Assembly (NCBI RefSeq): GCF_005280295.1
Contig: NZ_CP040020.1
Span: forward strand, 2,108,001-2,172,000
DNA from: Brevibacterium sp. CS2
GTDB lineage: Bacteria > Actinomycetota > Actinomycetes > Actinomycetales > Brevibacteriaceae
Reading direction: 5' to 3'
DNA: 64,000 bases
Shown here: piece by piece, positions 46,307-57,464 of the stretch
Layout: each line of letters starts with the position of its first letter
How positions within the stretch are numbered: the first letter of the stretch is position 1
Notes under the pieces: generated by a model
What the model saw: the letters and a program-made list of their open reading frames with translations, nothing else
What the model was told of the DNA's origin: nothing
Database searches by the model: none
Translations under genes and position numbers: made by a program

Positions 46307-48967
46307 TCAGCGTTGCGGATCCGCCACAGCGAACTCGACCTCGGTCACGGCGAGCTCCGCGCCCTCGACGGCACGCAGCTCCCAGTCCTTCACGCGGCCG
46401 GCGGCGCGCAGGTCCGCCTCGGCGCGTGCGATGAGCTCGATGATCCGCGGTTCGGCGGTGACGACGGCGCGGGTGATCTCCGTCTTCTGCGAGACCTTCG
46501 CCTCGGTCTTCGTCCGGCGCACCTCGCCGAGCACCGCGGCGACGTCGGCGAGCATGCCGGCCGGCGCCTCGGCGGCGGGGAACTCCGGCAGCGCCTCCGG
46601 CGCGGGCCATGCGGCACGGTGGACGGAGCCCTCCTGCCACCACGACCACACCTCTTCGGTGACGAACGGGGTGATCGGTGCGAAGAGCCGCAGCAGCACG
46701 TCGAGCGCGGTGGCGAGCGTGGCGTGGGCCGACAGCTGCGCGGCCTCGCCGTCCGCCCCGTAGGAGCGGTCCTTGACGAGCTCGACGTAGTCGTCGGTGA
46801 ACTCCCAGAAGAACGACTCCGCGGCGCGGAGCATGTGCGAGTAGTCGTAGGCGGCCATGTGGGTGCCGCAGTCGGCCACGGTCGCCCGCAGCGCGGTGAG
46901 CAGCGCCCGGTCGAGCGGCTCGGTGACGAGGTCCGCCCGGCCCACGAGGCCTGCGTGCACGCCCTGCGCGAGCGCGAACTTCGAGGCGTTGAGGAGCTTC
47001 ATCGCCAGCCGCCGGCCGATCTGCATCTGCGCGACGTCGTAGGCGGTGTCGGCGCCGAACCGTGCGCTCGCCGCCCAGTAGCGCACCGCGTCCGGACCGA
47101 AGCCGGGCTTCGATTCCTCGAGGATGTCGCTCGGCACGACGACGTTGCCCTTCGACTTCGACATCTTCTTCCGGTCCGGGTCGAGGATCCAGCCGGACAG
47201 CGCGGTGCTGCGCCACGGCACGGAGTCGTTGAGCGAGTTCGCCCGGACGACCGTGGAGAACAGCCAGGTGCGGATGATGTCGTGACCCTGCGGCCGCAGG
47301 TCGAACGGGAAGACCGTGTCGAACAGCGCCTGGTCCCGCGACCAGCCCCCGACGATCTGCGGGGTGAGCGAGGAGGTCGCCCAGGTGTCGAGGACGTCCG
47401 GGTCGCCGGTGAAGCCACCGGGCTGATCGCGCTGATCCTCGCTGAACCCGGTGGGAGCCTGGGCCTGCGGGTCGACGGGCAGCGCGGCGTCCTCGGGCAC
47501 GATCGGCGCGGAGTAGTCCGGGCTGCCGTCGGCGTCGAGCCGGTACCACAGCGGGATCGGCACGCCGAAGTAGCGCTGCCGGGACACGAGCCAGTCGCCG
47601 TTGAGGCCCTCGACCCAGTTCTCGTAGCGCGAGCGCATGAAGCCGGGGTACCACGTGACCTCGCGGCCGCGGGCGATGAGCGCATCGCGGAGCTCGGCCG
47701 AGCGCCCGCCGTTGCGGATGTACCACTGGCGGCTGGTGACGACCTCGAGCGGCTTGTCGCCCTTCTCGTAGAAGGGCACCGGGTGGGTGATCGGCTCCGG
47801 GTCGGCGAGCAGGTCGCCGGATTCCCGGAGGAGCTCGGTGATGTCCTTGCGGGCGGTGAAGGTCGTCTTGCCGGCGAGCTGCGTGTAGAGCTCGGCCGCA
47901 TCGGCCTTGGGCGAGTCCGCGATCCACTTGGGGACCTCGCGGGCCAGACGCCCCTCGCGGGTGATCACGGGGCGGGTGGGCAGGTCGAGCTCGCGCCACC
48001 AGGTGACGTCGGTGAGGTCGCCGAAGGTGCAGACCATGGCGATGCCGGTGCCCTTGTCGGCCTTCGCCAGCTCGTGGGCGCGGACCTCGACGGACACGCC
48101 GAACAGCGGGGACACCACCGTGGTGCCGAAGTACGGCCGGTAGCGCTCGTCGTCGGGGTGGGCGACGAGCGCGACCACGGCGGGGATGAGCTCCGGGCGC
48201 GAAGTGACGATGACGATCGGGTCGGCGGAGGTGTCGGCGGTGCCGTCGGCGGCGGCCGGGTGGAATGCCACCCGGTGGTAGGCGCCCTCCTTCTCGCGGT
48301 CCTCGAGCTCGGCCTGGGCGACCGCGGTGCCGAAGGTCACGTCCCACATCGTCGGCGCATCGGTGGAGTAGGCGTGGCCGCCCGCCAGGTCGGCGAGGAA
48401 CGCCCGCTGGCTCACCGCGCGCGAGGTGTCGTCGATCGTGCGGTAGGTGTACTTCCAGTCGACCGACAGGCCCACGGAGCGGAAGAGGTCCTCGAAGACC
48501 TTCTCGTCGTCGGCGGACAGCTGCTCGCACAGCTCGATGAAGTTCTGCCGGGACACCGGCACGAAGTCCCGCGGGTTCTTCGCCGGCTTGGCCGGCGGGG
48601 TGAAGCCCGGTTCGTGGGGCAGGCTGGGCTCGCACCGCACGCCATAGTAGTTCTGCACCCGCCGCTCGGTGGGCAGGCCGTTGTCGTCCCAGCCCAGCGG
48701 GTAGAACACGTTCTTCCCCGTCATCCGCTGGTAGCGGGCGATGATGTCGGTCTGGGTGTAGGAGAACACGTGCCCCACGTGCAGGGAGCCCGAGGCGGTG
48801 GGCGGGGGAGTGTCGATGGAGTAGACGGCGTCGCGCTGCGTGTCGGGGTCGAAGGCGTAGACGCCGGACTCACCCCAGTTCGCGTCCCACTTGTCCTTGA
48901 GGCCCTCGAGGGCCGGCTTGTCCGGGAGATGCACCGAGTCATGTGTGCGCGAGGCAGGTTGAGTCAT
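46307..48967 (-). CDS. valS: valine--tRNA ligase
   Basis: Class I synthetase charging tRNA-Val. It has 886 residues. Signature HVGH is at 63-66 in [20 protein letters not shown], and KMSKS at 601-605 in [13 protein letters not shown]. The editing domain lies between, and the anticodon-binding helical domain follows. The protein ends [13 protein letters not shown] without the C-terminal coiled-coil arm that standard bacterial ValS carries. ATG at 48967 is the only start before the conserved region. No T-box is visible upstream. Divergent from an acyltransferase gene. Confidence 0.95.
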   Translation of the reverse strand: MTQPASRTHDSVHLPDKPALEGLKDKWDANWGESGVYAFDPDTQRDAVYSIDTPPPTASGSLHVGHVFSYTQTDIIARYQRMTGKNVFYPLGWDDNGLPTERRVQNYYGVRCEPSLPHEPGFTPPAKPAKNPRDFVPVSRQNFIELCEQLSADDEKVFEDLFRSVGLSVDWKYTYRTIDDTSRAVSQRAFLADLAGGHAYSTDAPTMWDVTFGTAVAQAELEDREKEGAYHRVAFHPAAADGTADTSADPIVIVTSRPELIPAVVALVAHPDDERYRPYFGTTVVSPLFGVSVEVRAHELAKADKGTGIAMVCTFGDLTDVTWWRELDLPTRPVITREGRLAREVPKWIADSPKADAAELYTQLAGKTTFTARKDITELLRESGDLLADPEPITHPVPFYEKGDKPLEVVTSRQWYIRNGGRSAELRDALIARGREVTWYPGFMRSRYENWVEGLNGDWLVSRQRYFGVPIPLWYRLDADGSPDYSAPIVPEDAALPVDPQAQAPTGFSEDQRDQPGGFTGDPDVLDTWATSSLTPQIVGGWSRDQALFDTVFPFDLRPQGHDIIRTWLFSTVVRANSLNDSVPWRSTALSGWILDPDRKKMSKSKGNVVVPSDILEESKPGFGPDAVRYWAASARFGADTAYDVAQMQIGRRLAMKLLNASKFALAQGVHAGLVGRADLVTEPLDRALLTALRATVADCGTHMAAYDYSHMLRAAESFFWEFTDDYVELVKDRSYGADGEAAQLSAHATLATALDVLLRLFAPITPFVTEEVWSWWQEGSVHRAAWPAPEALPEFPAAEAPAGMLADVAAVLGEVRRTKTEAKVSQKTEITRAVVTAEPRIIELIARAEADLRAAGRVKDWELRAVEGAELAVTEVEFAVADPQR

Positions 48968-49049
48968 AGTGCTCAGATTCTCGCACCGGTGCAGGTGCAA
49001 TCCAAACAGGCGGCACCGTCGCGGCGCGCTGCCGTGGCACGATGGTGGC

Positions 49050-50219
49050 ATGGCACTGCTCGGACGCGTGGGGGAGGACAACCCCCCGCCCACCTCGACC
49101 GGCTGGATGAACCCCGCCCGGTCGCTGGCGATCATCGCTGTCGTGGCGATCCACGCGATCGGCGACACCGTGGAGACCCGGTACACCGATCTCGGGACGA
49201 GCGCGTGGTGGCTCGCCAATGCGATCGACTCCTCCGCCCGCTGGTCCGTCCCGGTGTTCCTCATGATCGCCGGCGCGCTCGCCCTCGATCCGGCTAAGGG
49301 CGGCCGACCACGCGAGTTCCTCCTCAAGCGGGTCTTCCGGATCGGGATCCCGCTCGTCGTGTGGACCGTGATCTATGTCCTGTTCCGCCTCTACTACATG
49401 GGCGGTCGGGAGTCGGACTGGGATCCGATCCTCGCGATCGCCTCGGGCTCGCCGTTCGTCCAGCTCTACTTCCTCTACGTGCTCGCCGGGCTCACGCTCC
49501 TCACGCCGTTCATGCGGCTCCTGTCCACGCACGGCTCGCGGCGGGTCCAGTGGGGGACCGCGCTCATCCTGCTCGGGATCGGGATGGCCGACGGGATCTT
49601 CGCCTCGGCATTCGGGGTCGGGGAGTCCAACGCGGCCACCCGCTTCCTGCCGATGATGGGCTACTACGTGCTCGGCTGGGTGCTGCGCGACTGGATCCTC
49701 ACCCGCCGGCAGGCCGTGATCGCCGCACTCGTGTTCGCCTCCGGTGTGCTGTCGACCTTCCTGTGGGCGGGGTTCGGCCCGGGGGAGAAGCCGTGGAAGT
49801 TCTCCTACGAGTACCTCTCGCCCATGGTCGTGGCGATGTCGCTCGCCGCCTACCTCCTCCTCCACTTCTCCATGCGTTCGGGGTTCGGGCTCCTCACTCG
49901 CCTCTATCCGTACTCCTTCGGCGTGTTCCTCCTCCACCCGCTGCTCCTGTTCCCCATGCGCGAACTCATCGGCGGCCCGTCGAGCCTCGGCGACGTCGCG
50001 CTCCACGGCCTCGTCATGCCGATCGTCTACACCCTCGTGTGCACCGTCCTCACGATGATCGCGCTGAGGACCCCGCTCGTGCGGGCCGCATTCGGGGAGG
50101 GGCGGCCGCCGCGCCGGTGGATGCGCCGACTCGCGGCCGAGGACTCCCGCGCCGACGGTGCGCCGGGCACCGGGTCGACCGGCGTCGGGCCCTCCGACCT
50201 CAGGACGCACGGGTGCTGA
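49050..50219 (+). CDS. acyltransferase family 3 membrane protein
   Basis: 389-residue integral membrane protein with about ten helices, of the acyltransferase-3 type that O-acetylates cell-surface sugars. Its opening [24 protein letters not shown] carries the conserved His early in helix 1, and [20 protein letters not shown] matches the second family motif. The late segment [18 protein letters not shown] is also typical. The C-terminal 45 residues are cytoplasmic and polar. ATG at 49050. It is divergent from valS; no sugar pathway genes are adjacent, so the substrate is unknown. Confidence 0.87.
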   Translation: MALLGRVGEDNPPPTSTGWMNPARSLAIIAVVAIHAIGDTVETRYTDLGTSAWWLANAIDSSARWSVPVFLMIAGALALDPAKGGRPREFLLKRVFRIGIPLVVWTVIYVLFRLYYMGGRESDWDPILAIASGSPFVQLYFLYVLAGLTLLTPFMRLLSTHGSRRVQWGTALILLGIGMADGIFASAFGVGESNAATRFLPMMGYYVLGWVLRDWILTRRQAVIAALVFASGVLSTFLWAGFGPGEKPWKFSYEYLSPMVVAMSLAAYLLLHFSMRSGFGLLTRLYPYSFGVFLLHPLLLFPMRELIGGPSSLGDVALHGLVMPIVYTLVCTVLTMIALRTPLVRAAFGEGRPPRRWMRRLAAEDSRADGAPGTGSTGVGPSDLRTHGC

Positions 50220-50398
50220 AGCGTGCGGGCCGGGGCCGAGGTGCGGGCGCCTCGGGCGTGCGAGGATCCTGCCGGGCCGCGGGCGCTTCGGGCACGGTTC
50301 CGCCCACCGGCGGCGCACCCCGGTAGGCTGGCCGCAGGACCGCCGAACCCGTGACCGCGGGTGACCGGGAACTCGACCACCAGGAACACGGAGGAGCC

Positions 50399-51151
50399 AT
50401 GTCCACTCTGCGCGCAGTCGTCACCGGAGCGAGCTCGGGAATCGGAGCGGCCACCGTCCGCCGCCTCCGCCGGGAGGGGTGGGACGTCGTCGCCGTCGCC
50501 CGCCGCGAGGACCGGCTCGCCGAGCTCGCGGCCGAGACCGGGGCCGAGGTCGTCGTCGCCGACATGACGAGCGACGCCGACGTCGCCCGGATGGCCGAGC
50601 AGGTCGTCGCCGAAGGCCCCGTCAACGCGCTCGTCGCGAACGCCGGGTTCGCGCTCGGTACCGACACCGTGGCCGAGGCCGACGTCGACGGCTGGCGGCG
50701 GATGTTCGACATCAACGTCCTCGGCGTGGTGCGGTGCGTCAAGGCGCTGCTGCCTGCGCTCGTCGAGTCCGGGCGCGGTGACATCGTCGTGATGTCCTCG
50801 ACCGCCGGCCACCAGGCCTACGAGGGCGGCGGCGGGTACGTCGCGGCGAAGCACGGCTCGCACTCGACGGCCGCGACCCTGCGCCTCGAGCTCGCTGGGC
50901 AGCCGGTGCGGGTCATCGAGATCGCTCCCGGCATGGTCGCCACCGAGGAGTTCTCCCGCAAGCGGCTGGGATCCCAGGAGAAGGCCGACAAGGTCTACGA
51001 GGGCGTGGAGAACCCGCTCACCGCCGAGGACTGCGCCGACGCCGTCGTCTACACGCTCACCCGGCCGCACCACTTCAACGTGGACCTCATGGTCATCCGC
51101 CCGATCGCCCAGGCCGCCCAGCACAAGGTCGCCAGGCACCAGGGCCTCTGA
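50399..51151 (+). CDS. short-chain dehydrogenase/reductase
   Basis: 250-residue SDR of the classical type. The cofactor loop TGASSGIG is at 9-16, NAG at 81-83, catalytic Ser133/Ser134, Tyr147 and Lys151 (YVAAK). VVAVARRED after strand 2 has Arg residues, favouring NADP. It resembles YdfG-like 3-hydroxy acid dehydrogenases, including the C-terminal HHFNVDLMVIRPIAQA. Substrate unproven. GGAGG precedes the ATG at 50399. Confidence 0.9.
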   Translation: MSTLRAVVTGASSGIGAATVRRLRREGWDVVAVARREDRLAELAAETGAEVVVADMTSDADVARMAEQVVAEGPVNALVANAGFALGTDTVAEADVDGWRRMFDINVLGVVRCVKALLPALVESGRGDIVVMSSTAGHQAYEGGGGYVAAKHGSHSTAATLRLELAGQPVRVIEIAPGMVATEEFSRKRLGSQEKADKVYEGVENPLTAEDCADAVVYTLTRPHHFNVDLMVIRPIAQAAQHKVARHQGL

Positions 51152-51197
51152 GGCCCGCATGGACTCCGGGGCGGGGTCCCGGCCGGCCCAGCGGGCT

Positions 51198-51263
51198 CGA
51201 ACTGCGCGGTATCCGAATCCGCGCGCGCAATTGTGCGGCGGTCGTCGGATACCGCGCAGTTCG
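51198..51263. repeat. 19-bp palindrome, AACTGCGCGGTATCC family
   Basis: Arms 51198-51216 and 51245-51263 are perfect reverse complements. The 28-base interior is itself nearly self-complementary around GCGCAATTGTGC. It lies between the SDR stop and the ileS promoter. The same arm sequence recurs at 57467-57526. Confidence 0.88.
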
Positions 51264-51314
51264 GCAGCGGGCGCGCGGTCGCGGCGGTGGACTGGACCCC
51301 GTGCGGCCGTGCGC

Positions 51315-51320
51315 TAGACT
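51315..51320 (+). promoter_or_regulatory. -10 box for ileS T-box transcript
   Basis: TAGACT at 51315-51320, about 7 bases before the expected start of the T-box leader. Confidence 0.5.
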
Positions 51321-51326
51321 AAGGAA

Positions 51327-51632
51327 CTGCGCTGATCCGGCCATCACCGGGGAGCATTCGGAAGAACAGCCGCGCGCGTCCGCCTCGGGCGTGGCGCCGC
51401 GGCCCAGTAGAACCGGACGGGTGGGCCCGTCACAGCCTGCAGGAATGAGCGATCCGCTCCCCACCGGAGCCGCGGACCGATCATCTGCCCCGACATCGGT
51501 CCGGGCAGGTCGGAGGTCCGGGTTCGACCCGGCGGGTGCGCGGATAAGCGGGGTGGTACCGCGGCAGTGATGTCGTCCTCGCACGGATCGAACCGACACA
51601 CCATCGAACCGGACGAACCCCGAGGGACGCTC
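51327..51632 (+). ncRNA. T-box leader of ileS, ultrashort Stem I type
   Basis: Riboswitch that senses uncharged tRNA-Ile. The conserved T-box GGGTGGTACCGCGG is at 51551-51564. Near the 5' end a small hairpin CCGG-CCATCA-CCGG (51337-51350) exposes ATC (51343-51345), an Ile codon, in its terminal loop. This matches the ultrashort Stem I form described for actinobacterial ileS leaders, which act on translation. In agreement, no terminator T-tract is seen, and GTCCTCG (51575-51581) can pair with the ribosome site CGAGGGAC (51621-51628) with one bulged G. Confidence 0.85.
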
Positions 51633-54600
51633 ATGACCGAACAGCACGATTCCGCTCCGCTCTACCCGAAGAAGTCGACCTCCGCCTTCGGGCTCACCGC
51701 CTCTCCGCGGTTCCCCGCCATCGAAGCCGATGTGCTGCGGTTCTGGGAGGAGGACGGCACCTTCCAGGCCTCGATCGACAACCGGCCCGCCGGTGAGAAC
51801 GGGGAGAACGAGTTCGTCTTCTACGACGGGCCGCCCTTCGCCAACGGCCTGCCGCACTACGGCCACCTCCTCACCGGCTACGTCAAGGACGTCGTGCCGC
51901 GCTACCAGACCATGCGCGGCAAGCGGGTCGAGCGCCGCTTCGGCTGGGACACCCACGGACTGCCCGCCGAGCTCGAGGCGGAGCGCCAGCTCGGCATCAC
52001 CGACAAGTCCCAGATCTCCGACATGGGCATCGCCGAGTTCAACGCCGCCTGCCGCGCCTCGGTCCTCAAGTACACCGACGAATGGCAGGAGTACGTCACC
52101 CGGCAGGGTCGCTGGGTCGACTTCGACAACGACTACAAGACGCTCAACGTCGAGTACATGGAGAGCGTCATCTGGGCGTTCAAGCAGCTGTGGGACAAGG
52201 GCCTCGTCTACGAGGGCTACCGCGTGCTGCCGTACTGCTGGCGCGATCAGACCCCGCTGTCCAACCACGAGCTCCGGATGGACGACGACGTCTACAAGAT
52301 GCGTCAGGACCCCTCGGTGACGATCGGCTACCGGCTCCTCGATCCCGTCGAGCTCGGCACCGGCCGCGCCGAGGTAAACTCCGCCGAGCAGTACGTCCTC
52401 ATCTGGACGACGACCCCATGGACGGTGCCGAGCAACCAGGCCGTCGCCGCGAACCCCGAGGTCGAGTACGTCGCCGTGCTCCCCGGCGAGGACGCCGCCC
52501 CCGAGCTGCAGGGGCATGTCCTCGTCCTCGCCCGCGAGCGCCTCGCCGCCTACGCCAGCGAGCTCGGCGCCGAGCCCGAGGTCGTCGCCACCGTGCCCGG
52601 CCCCGAGCTCGCCGGCCGCCGCTACGAGCCGCCCTTCCCGTACTTCGAGGGACGCCAGGAGGAGTTCGGCGAGCGGATGCACACGATCCTCGAGGCCGAC
52701 TTCGTCACCACCGAGGACGGCACCGGCATCGTCCACCAGTCGCCGGCCTTCGGTGAGGAGGACAAGGTCCTCACCGACACCTACGGCATCCGGGCGGCGC
52801 GTCCCGTCGATGACAGCGGCTGCTTCGAGCACCCCGTCGACGATTACGCCGGCCAGCAGGTGTTCGACGCGAGCAAGCCGATCATCGCCGACCTCAAGCA
52901 TCACACCGGTCCGCTCGCCGGGCGCAGCGCGCTGCTCGTGCGCCACGAGACCTACGAACACTCCTACCCGCACTGCTGGCGCTGCCGCACCCCGCTGATC
53001 TACCGTGCGGTGTCGAGTTGGTTCGTCGCGGTGTCGACCTTCAAGGACCGGATGGTCGAGCTCAACGAGCAGATCACCTGGGTGCCGGAGAACGTCAAGC
53101 ACGGTCAGTTCGGCAAGTGGCTGTCCAACGCCCGCGACTGGTCGATCTCCCGCAACCGCTTCTGGGGTTCGCCGATCCCGGTGTGGGTGTCCGACGACCC
53201 CGAGCACCCGCGCACCGACGTCTACGGCTCGCTCGCCGAGCTCGAGGCCGACTTCGGACGGCTGCCGCGCAACGAGGCCGGGGAGCCCGACCTCCACCGG
53301 CCGTTCATCGACGAGCTCACCCGGCCCAACCCCGACGACCCGACGGGGAGGTCGACGATGCGCCGCGTCACCGACGTCCTCGACGTGTGGTTCGACTCCG
53401 GGTCGATGAGCTACGCCCAGGTGCACTACCCGTTCGAGAACCGCGACTGGTTCGACCACCACTTCCCGGGCGACTTCATCGTCGAGTACATCGGCCAGAC
53501 CCGCGGCTGGTTCTACACCCTGCACGTGCTCGCCACCGCGGTGTTCGACCGCCCGGCGTTCCTCAACTGCATCTCCCACGGGATCGTGCTCGGCTCCGAC
53601 GGCCAGAAGATGTCGAAGAGCCTGCGCAACTACCCCGACGTCAACGAGGTCCTCGACCGCGACGGCTCCGACGCCATGCGCTGGTTCCTCATGTCGAGCC
53701 CGATCCTGCGCGGCGGCAACCTCGTCGTCACCGAGCAGGGCATCCGCGACGGCGTGCGCCAGGTCATCCTGCCGCTGTGGAACGCCTGGCACTTCTTCGC
53801 CACCTACGCGAACTCCGCGGACTCCGACTCGGGTGAGAAGACCGGTTACGCCGCCCGCCCCCGCTACGAGTCGACCCGGGTGCTCGACCGCTACCTGCTG
53901 GCGAAGACGCACGACTTCCTCCGCGCCTTCGAGGCCCGGATGGACACCTACGACATCTGGGGCGCCTGCGACATGGTGCGCGAGCACCTCGACATGTTCA
54001 CCAACTGGTACGTGCGCCGCTCGCGGCGCCGGTTCTGGGACGGCACCCCGGACACGCGCGAGTCCTTCGACGTGTTCTACACGTGCTTCGAAGCGTTCCT
54101 CCGTGCCGCCGCCCCGCTCATCCCGTTCACCATCGAGGAGATCTACCGCGGCCTCACCGGCGAGCGCTCCGTCCACCTGCAGGACTACCCGGATGCCTCC
54201 CTGTTCACCGCCGACCCCGAGCTCGTGGCCGCGATGGACCGGACCCGGGACGTGTGCTCCACCGGTTCGAGCCTGCGGAAGGCGAACAGCCTGCGCGTGC
54301 GGCTGCCGCTGGCCGGGCTCACCGTCGCCACCGACACCGCGCTCGGCGAGGACTTCACCGCGATCATCGCCGACGAGCTCAACGTGCGGCAGGTCACCGT
54401 GCTGCCGCTCGAGAAGGCTGCGGCCGCTGGTTTCACCCTCGAGCAGAAGCTCACCGTCAACGCCCGCGCGGCCGGCCCGCGCCTGGGCAAGCAGGTGCAG
54501 CAGGCGATCAAGGGCTCGAAGACCGGCGACTGGTCGGTGGTCGACGGGGTCGTGACCGCCGGAGGCATCGAGCTCGTCGACGGCGAGTACACGCTCGAGG

Positions 54601-54959
54601 AGGTCGCCGACGCCGGGGGCGCCGATGCCGCGCTCGCCGCGATGGACTCCGGCTTCGTCGCCCTCGACACCGCCGTGACCCCCGAGCTCGAGGCGGAGGG
54701 TGCGGCGCGCGACACCGTGCGCGCGATCCAGAACGCCCGCAAGCAGCTCGACCTCAACGTCTCCGACCGCATCCGGGTGACGATCTCCGCCCCCGAGCCC
54801 GCGCTCGACCACCTCCGCGCCCATACCGAGCTGGTGCAGGGGGAGACGCTCACCGAGCGGCTCGAGCTCACCGCCGCACCGCTGCCGGAGTCCGAGGAGG
54901 GCGTGTTCCCGGCCGGTGAGCTCCACCCCGATGCGCGCCTGCAGCTGAGCCGCGCATGA
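51633..54959 (+). CDS. ileS: isoleucine--tRNA ligase
   Basis: Class I synthetase charging tRNA-Ile, with editing. It has 1108 residues. Signature HYGH is at 75-78 in [16 protein letters not shown] and KMSKS at 659-663. The long C-terminal domain and GLPHYGHLL context place it in the eukaryal-like IleS group, whose characterised members are poorly inhibited by mupirocin. ATG at 51633 is chosen because GAGGGA lies 6 bases upstream; an in-frame ATG at 51567 lies inside the T-box. Its stop overlaps the folC start. Confidence 0.96.
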   Translation: MTEQHDSAPLYPKKSTSAFGLTASPRFPAIEADVLRFWEEDGTFQASIDNRPAGENGENEFVFYDGPPFANGLPHYGHLLTGYVKDVVPRYQTMRGKRVERRFGWDTHGLPAELEAERQLGITDKSQISDMGIAEFNAACRASVLKYTDEWQEYVTRQGRWVDFDNDYKTLNVEYMESVIWAFKQLWDKGLVYEGYRVLPYCWRDQTPLSNHELRMDDDVYKMRQDPSVTIGYRLLDPVELGTGRAEVNSAEQYVLIWTTTPWTVPSNQAVAANPEVEYVAVLPGEDAAPELQGHVLVLARERLAAYASELGAEPEVVATVPGPELAGRRYEPPFPYFEGRQEEFGERMHTILEADFVTTEDGTGIVHQSPAFGEEDKVLTDTYGIRAARPVDDSGCFEHPVDDYAGQQVFDASKPIIADLKHHTGPLAGRSALLVRHETYEHSYPHCWRCRTPLIYRAVSSWFVAVSTFKDRMVELNEQITWVPENVKHGQFGKWLSNARDWSISRNRFWGSPIPVWVSDDPEHPRTDVYGSLAELEADFGRLPRNEAGEPDLHRPFIDELTRPNPDDPTGRSTMRRVTDVLDVWFDSGSMSYAQVHYPFENRDWFDHHFPGDFIVEYIGQTRGWFYTLHVLATAVFDRPAFLNCISHGIVLGSDGQKMSKSLRNYPDVNEVLDRDGSDAMRWFLMSSPILRGGNLVVTEQGIRDGVRQVILPLWNAWHFFATYANSADSDSGEKTGYAARPRYESTRVLDRYLLAKTHDFLRAFEARMDTYDIWGACDMVREHLDMFTNWYVRRSRRRFWDGTPDTRESFDVFYTCFEAFLRAAAPLIPFTIEEIYRGLTGERSVHLQDYPDASLFTADPELVAAMDRTRDVCSTGSSLRKANSLRVRLPLAGLTVATDTALGEDFTAIIADELNVRQVTVLPLEKAAAAGFTLEQKLTVNARAAGPRLGKQVQQAIKGSKTGDWSVVDGVVTAGGIELVDGEYTLEEVADAGGADAALAAMDSGFVALDTAVTPELEAEGAARDTVRAIQNARKQLDLNVSDRIRVTISAPEPALDHLRAHTELVQGETLTERLELTAAPLPESEEGVFPAGELHPDARLQLSRA

Positions 54960-56470
54960 CGGATCAGCACCTCCCCGAGGAGCTTCCCGACGGTCTCCCC
55001 GGCGGCGAGCTCGCCCCGCTCCTGCCCGACGACCCGGACGCCCCTGCCGTCGAGGCGGTGACGGGGACCTCCGAGGACCGCCCGCTACCCGCCGACGCGC
55101 GCGGCACCGCAGACCTCGCCCGCGTCTACGCCGAGCTGCTCGCGCGGGCCGGCGAGACGATGGTCGAACCGCGGCTCGACGCGACGCGCAGGGCCTGCGA
55201 GCTGCTCGGCGACGTCCACACCGCGGCGCCGGTCATCACCATCACCGGCACGAACGGCAAGTCCTCGACCGTCCGGATGGTCGATGCGCTGCTCACCGCG
55301 CACGGGTTGCGCGTGGGCCGCTTCACCAGCCCCCACCTCCACCGGGTCACCGAGCGCATCGCGGTGGATTCCGCCGAGGTGCCCGAACCGGTGTTCGTGC
55401 GCGTGCACGACGAGATCGCGCCGGTGCTCGCCGTCGTCGACGCCGAGCTCGAGGCGGCCGGCCGGGCCCGGCTGACGTACTTCGAGGCCCTCACCGTCCT
55501 CGCCCTCGCCGTGTTCGCCGACGCCCCCGTCGACGTCATGGTGCTCGAGGTCGGGATGGGCGGGGAATGGGACTCGACGAACGTCGCCGACGCCCAGGTG
55601 TGCGGGTTCACCCCCGTCGGCCTCGACCACACCGCGTTCCTCGGCCCCGATCTCACCGCGATCGCCACGACGAAGGCCGGGATCCTCGACCGCACCGTCG
55701 ACCCGAGTCCGGCCCCGGACCCGGTTGCCGTGCTGGCCCGGCAGGACCCGGAGGCCGCAGCCGCCTTCACCGCGCAGATCGAGGAGCGCGGAGTGAGCGC
55801 GGCCTGGGAGGACAGCGACTTCGCCGTGATCTCCCGGCAGCAGGCCGTCGACGGCCAGCTCGTCACGCTCCGCGGCGCGTTCGGGATCAACCCGGACCTG
55901 TTCCTCCCGCTCCACGGAGCGCACCAGGTGCACAATGCCGCGCTCGCGCTCGCCATCTGCGAGCGGTTCCTGTCCGACGGGGAGAAGCCGCTCGATGCGG
56001 AGACCGTCGCCCAGGGGTTCTCCCAGGTCGATTCGCCGGGACGCGCGGAGATCCTCCGGAGCGAGCCGACGATCCTCGTCGACGGTGCGCACAACCCGGA
56101 CGGCGCCCGCGTCCTCGCCGACACCATCGAGGAGGCCTTCGACTTCCGCGAGGTCGTCGCCGTGCTCGCGATGTTCGGCGACAAGGACCTCCACGGCGTG
56201 CTCGAGCACGTCCACCGCTTCGCCGACCGGGTGGTCGTCACCGAGGCCCGCTCCGAACGCGCACTGCCGCGCGAGGAGCTCGCCGCGGCGGCGGGCGAAT
56301 GGTGGGACCCCGATGATGTCATCGGCGCCGAGGACATGAACGCGGCCCTCATGGAGGCGATCGACCTCGCACTCGCCGATGGCGAACCGGGAGTCGGCAT
56401 CGTCGTCACCGGCTCGCTCACCACCGTCGCCGAGGCGCGCACGCTGCTCGGCCGGAAGGACGCCTCATGA
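54956..56470 (+). CDS. folC: folylpolyglutamate synthase / dihydrofolate synthase
   Basis: Mur-ligase-fold enzyme adding glutamate to folates. It has 504 residues, longer than the usual 430-470 owing to a polar N-terminal extension of about 50 residues ([20 protein letters not shown]). P-loop TGTNGKSS is at 97-104; [13 protein letters not shown] and the C-terminal [12 protein letters not shown] are family motifs. The start overlaps the ileS stop by 4 bases, and the stop overlaps the DUF4233 start by 4. The order ileS-folC-DUF4233-ndk is usual in Actinobacteria. Confidence 0.95.
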   Translation: MTDQHLPEELPDGLPGGELAPLLPDDPDAPAVEAVTGTSEDRPLPADARGTADLARVYAELLARAGETMVEPRLDATRRACELLGDVHTAAPVITITGTNGKSSTVRMVDALLTAHGLRVGRFTSPHLHRVTERIAVDSAEVPEPVFVRVHDEIAPVLAVVDAELEAAGRARLTYFEALTVLALAVFADAPVDVMVLEVGMGGEWDSTNVADAQVCGFTPVGLDHTAFLGPDLTAIATTKAGILDRTVDPSPAPDPVAVLARQDPEAAAAFTAQIEERGVSAAWEDSDFAVISRQQAVDGQLVTLRGAFGINPDLFLPLHGAHQVHNAALALAICERFLSDGEKPLDAETVAQGFSQVDSPGRAEILRSEPTILVDGAHNPDGARVLADTIEEAFDFREVVAVLAMFGDKDLHGVLEHVHRFADRVVVTEARSERALPREELAAAAGEWWDPDDVIGAEDMNAALMEAIDLALADGEPGVGIVVTGSLTTVAEARTLLGRKDAS

Positions 56471-56838
56471 CCGGCGCGGCCGCCCAGAAGTCGAAGATCC
56501 CGCTGCTGTGCGCGACCGTGCTCGTTTCCGAGGTGCTCGTGATCTACTTCGCCGCGCTCGCCGGCTTCGGGCTGCGGCCCGTGCCCTTCGGCTGGGTGAT
56601 CGGGGGTGCGACCGCGCTCGCGGCACTGTGCATCCTTGCGGTGGCGACCCTGCCACGGCGTCGCGGACAGCGCAGCGCGGGGATCGCGCTCGGCTGGCTC
56701 GCGCAGATCCTCATCCTCGCCGCCGGATTCGTCATGACCTCGCTGTTCTTCGTCGGGGCCGTGTTCGGGGTGATGTGGGCGGTCGCCGTCTACTGGGGGC
56801 GGCGGATGGATCGCGAGCTCACCGCCTGGGGCCGCTGA
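56467..56838 (+). CDS. DUF4233 family membrane protein
   Basis: 123-residue protein with about four membrane helices (segments near residues 13-35, 41-60, 70-92 and 95-112). Function unknown; the family is characteristically found between folC and ndk in Actinobacteria, as here. ATG at 56467 overlaps the folC stop by 4 bases, so it is cotranslated with folC. Confidence 0.87.
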   Translation: MTGAAAQKSKIPLLCATVLVSEVLVIYFAALAGFGLRPVPFGWVIGGATALAALCILAVATLPRRRGQRSAGIALGWLAQILILAAGFVMTSLFFVGAVFGVMWAVAVYWGRRMDRELTAWGR

Positions 56839-56871
56839 GCGCCGGCGCGGCCCCGGTGCGCCCGACCGGGA

Positions 56872-56915
56872 CCGTCTCGCCCGGTGCACCGGCCCGAGGC
56901 CGTCTCGCCCGGTGC
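56872..56915 (+). repeat. short direct repeat before ndk
   Basis: CCGTCTCGCCCGGTGC occurs at 56872-56887 and again at 56900-56915, a period of 28 bases. Confidence 0.7.
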
Positions 56916-56933
56916 GCCGGGCCCTGCATGTCC

Positions 56934-56939
56934 TAGACT
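56934..56939 (+). promoter_or_regulatory. -10 box of ndk
   Basis: TAGACT at 56934-56939, giving a leader of about 55 bases that contains the strong ribosome site GAAGGAGAA. Confidence 0.45.
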
Positions 56940-57001
56940 GATCGCGGCGCCGCACACCGGCCGCCGCCTGCGAAACCGAGATCCCTGAAGGAGAACCCCT
57001 C

Positions 57002-57421
57002 GTGACCGAACGCACTCTCGTGCTCGTCAAGCCCGACGGCGTCGAACGCGGACTGATCGGAGCGATCATCGCCCGCATCGAGACCAAGGGCTACACCGTC
57101 GAACGCCTCGAGCTCCTCCGGGCCACCCCCGAACAGCTCGCCGCGCACTACGCCGAGCACGAGGGCAAGCCCTTCTACCCGCCGCTCGTCGAGTTCATGT
57201 CGGAGGGGCCGCTCGTCGCGCTCGTCGCATCCGGCCACGGGGTCATCCAGGGCTTCCGCTCGCTCGCCGGGACCACCGACCCGACGACTGCGGCCCCGGG
57301 CACCATCCGCGGCGACCTCGGCCGCGACTGGGGGCTGAACGTGCAGAAGAACCTCGTCCACGGCTCCGACTCCGAGGAATCCGCCGCGCGCGAGATCGCG
57401 ATCTGGTTCCCCGAGGGCTGA
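57002..57421 (+). CDS. ndk: nucleoside diphosphate kinase
   Basis: Balances NTP pools by phosphate transfer through a phospho-His. It has 139 residues, the family norm. [20 protein letters not shown] opens the protein, and catalytic His120 is in [11 protein letters not shown] at 57002 follows GAAGGAGAA. A palindrome of the AACTGCGCGGTATCC family starts 45 bases after the stop. Confidence 0.97.
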   Translation: MTERTLVLVKPDGVERGLIGAIIARIETKGYTVERLELLRATPEQLAAHYAEHEGKPFYPPLVEFMSEGPLVALVASGHGVIQGFRSLAGTTDPTTAAPGTIRGDLGRDWGLNVQKNLVHGSDSEESAAREIAIWFPEG

Positions 57422-57464
57422 GACGCCCACCGGCCGGCTCCCACTCATGGGCCGGCCCCGCGCC

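Noticed and set aside
51567-51632. Upstream ATG at 51567 as the ileS start
   Set aside because: It lies within the T-box structure and has no ribosome site. The ATG at 51633 has GAGGGA at correct spacing.
51093-54926. Very long minus-strand open frame opposite ileS
   Set aside because: Antisense shadow of a GC-rich gene. No start signal or recognisable domain, and ileS is certain.
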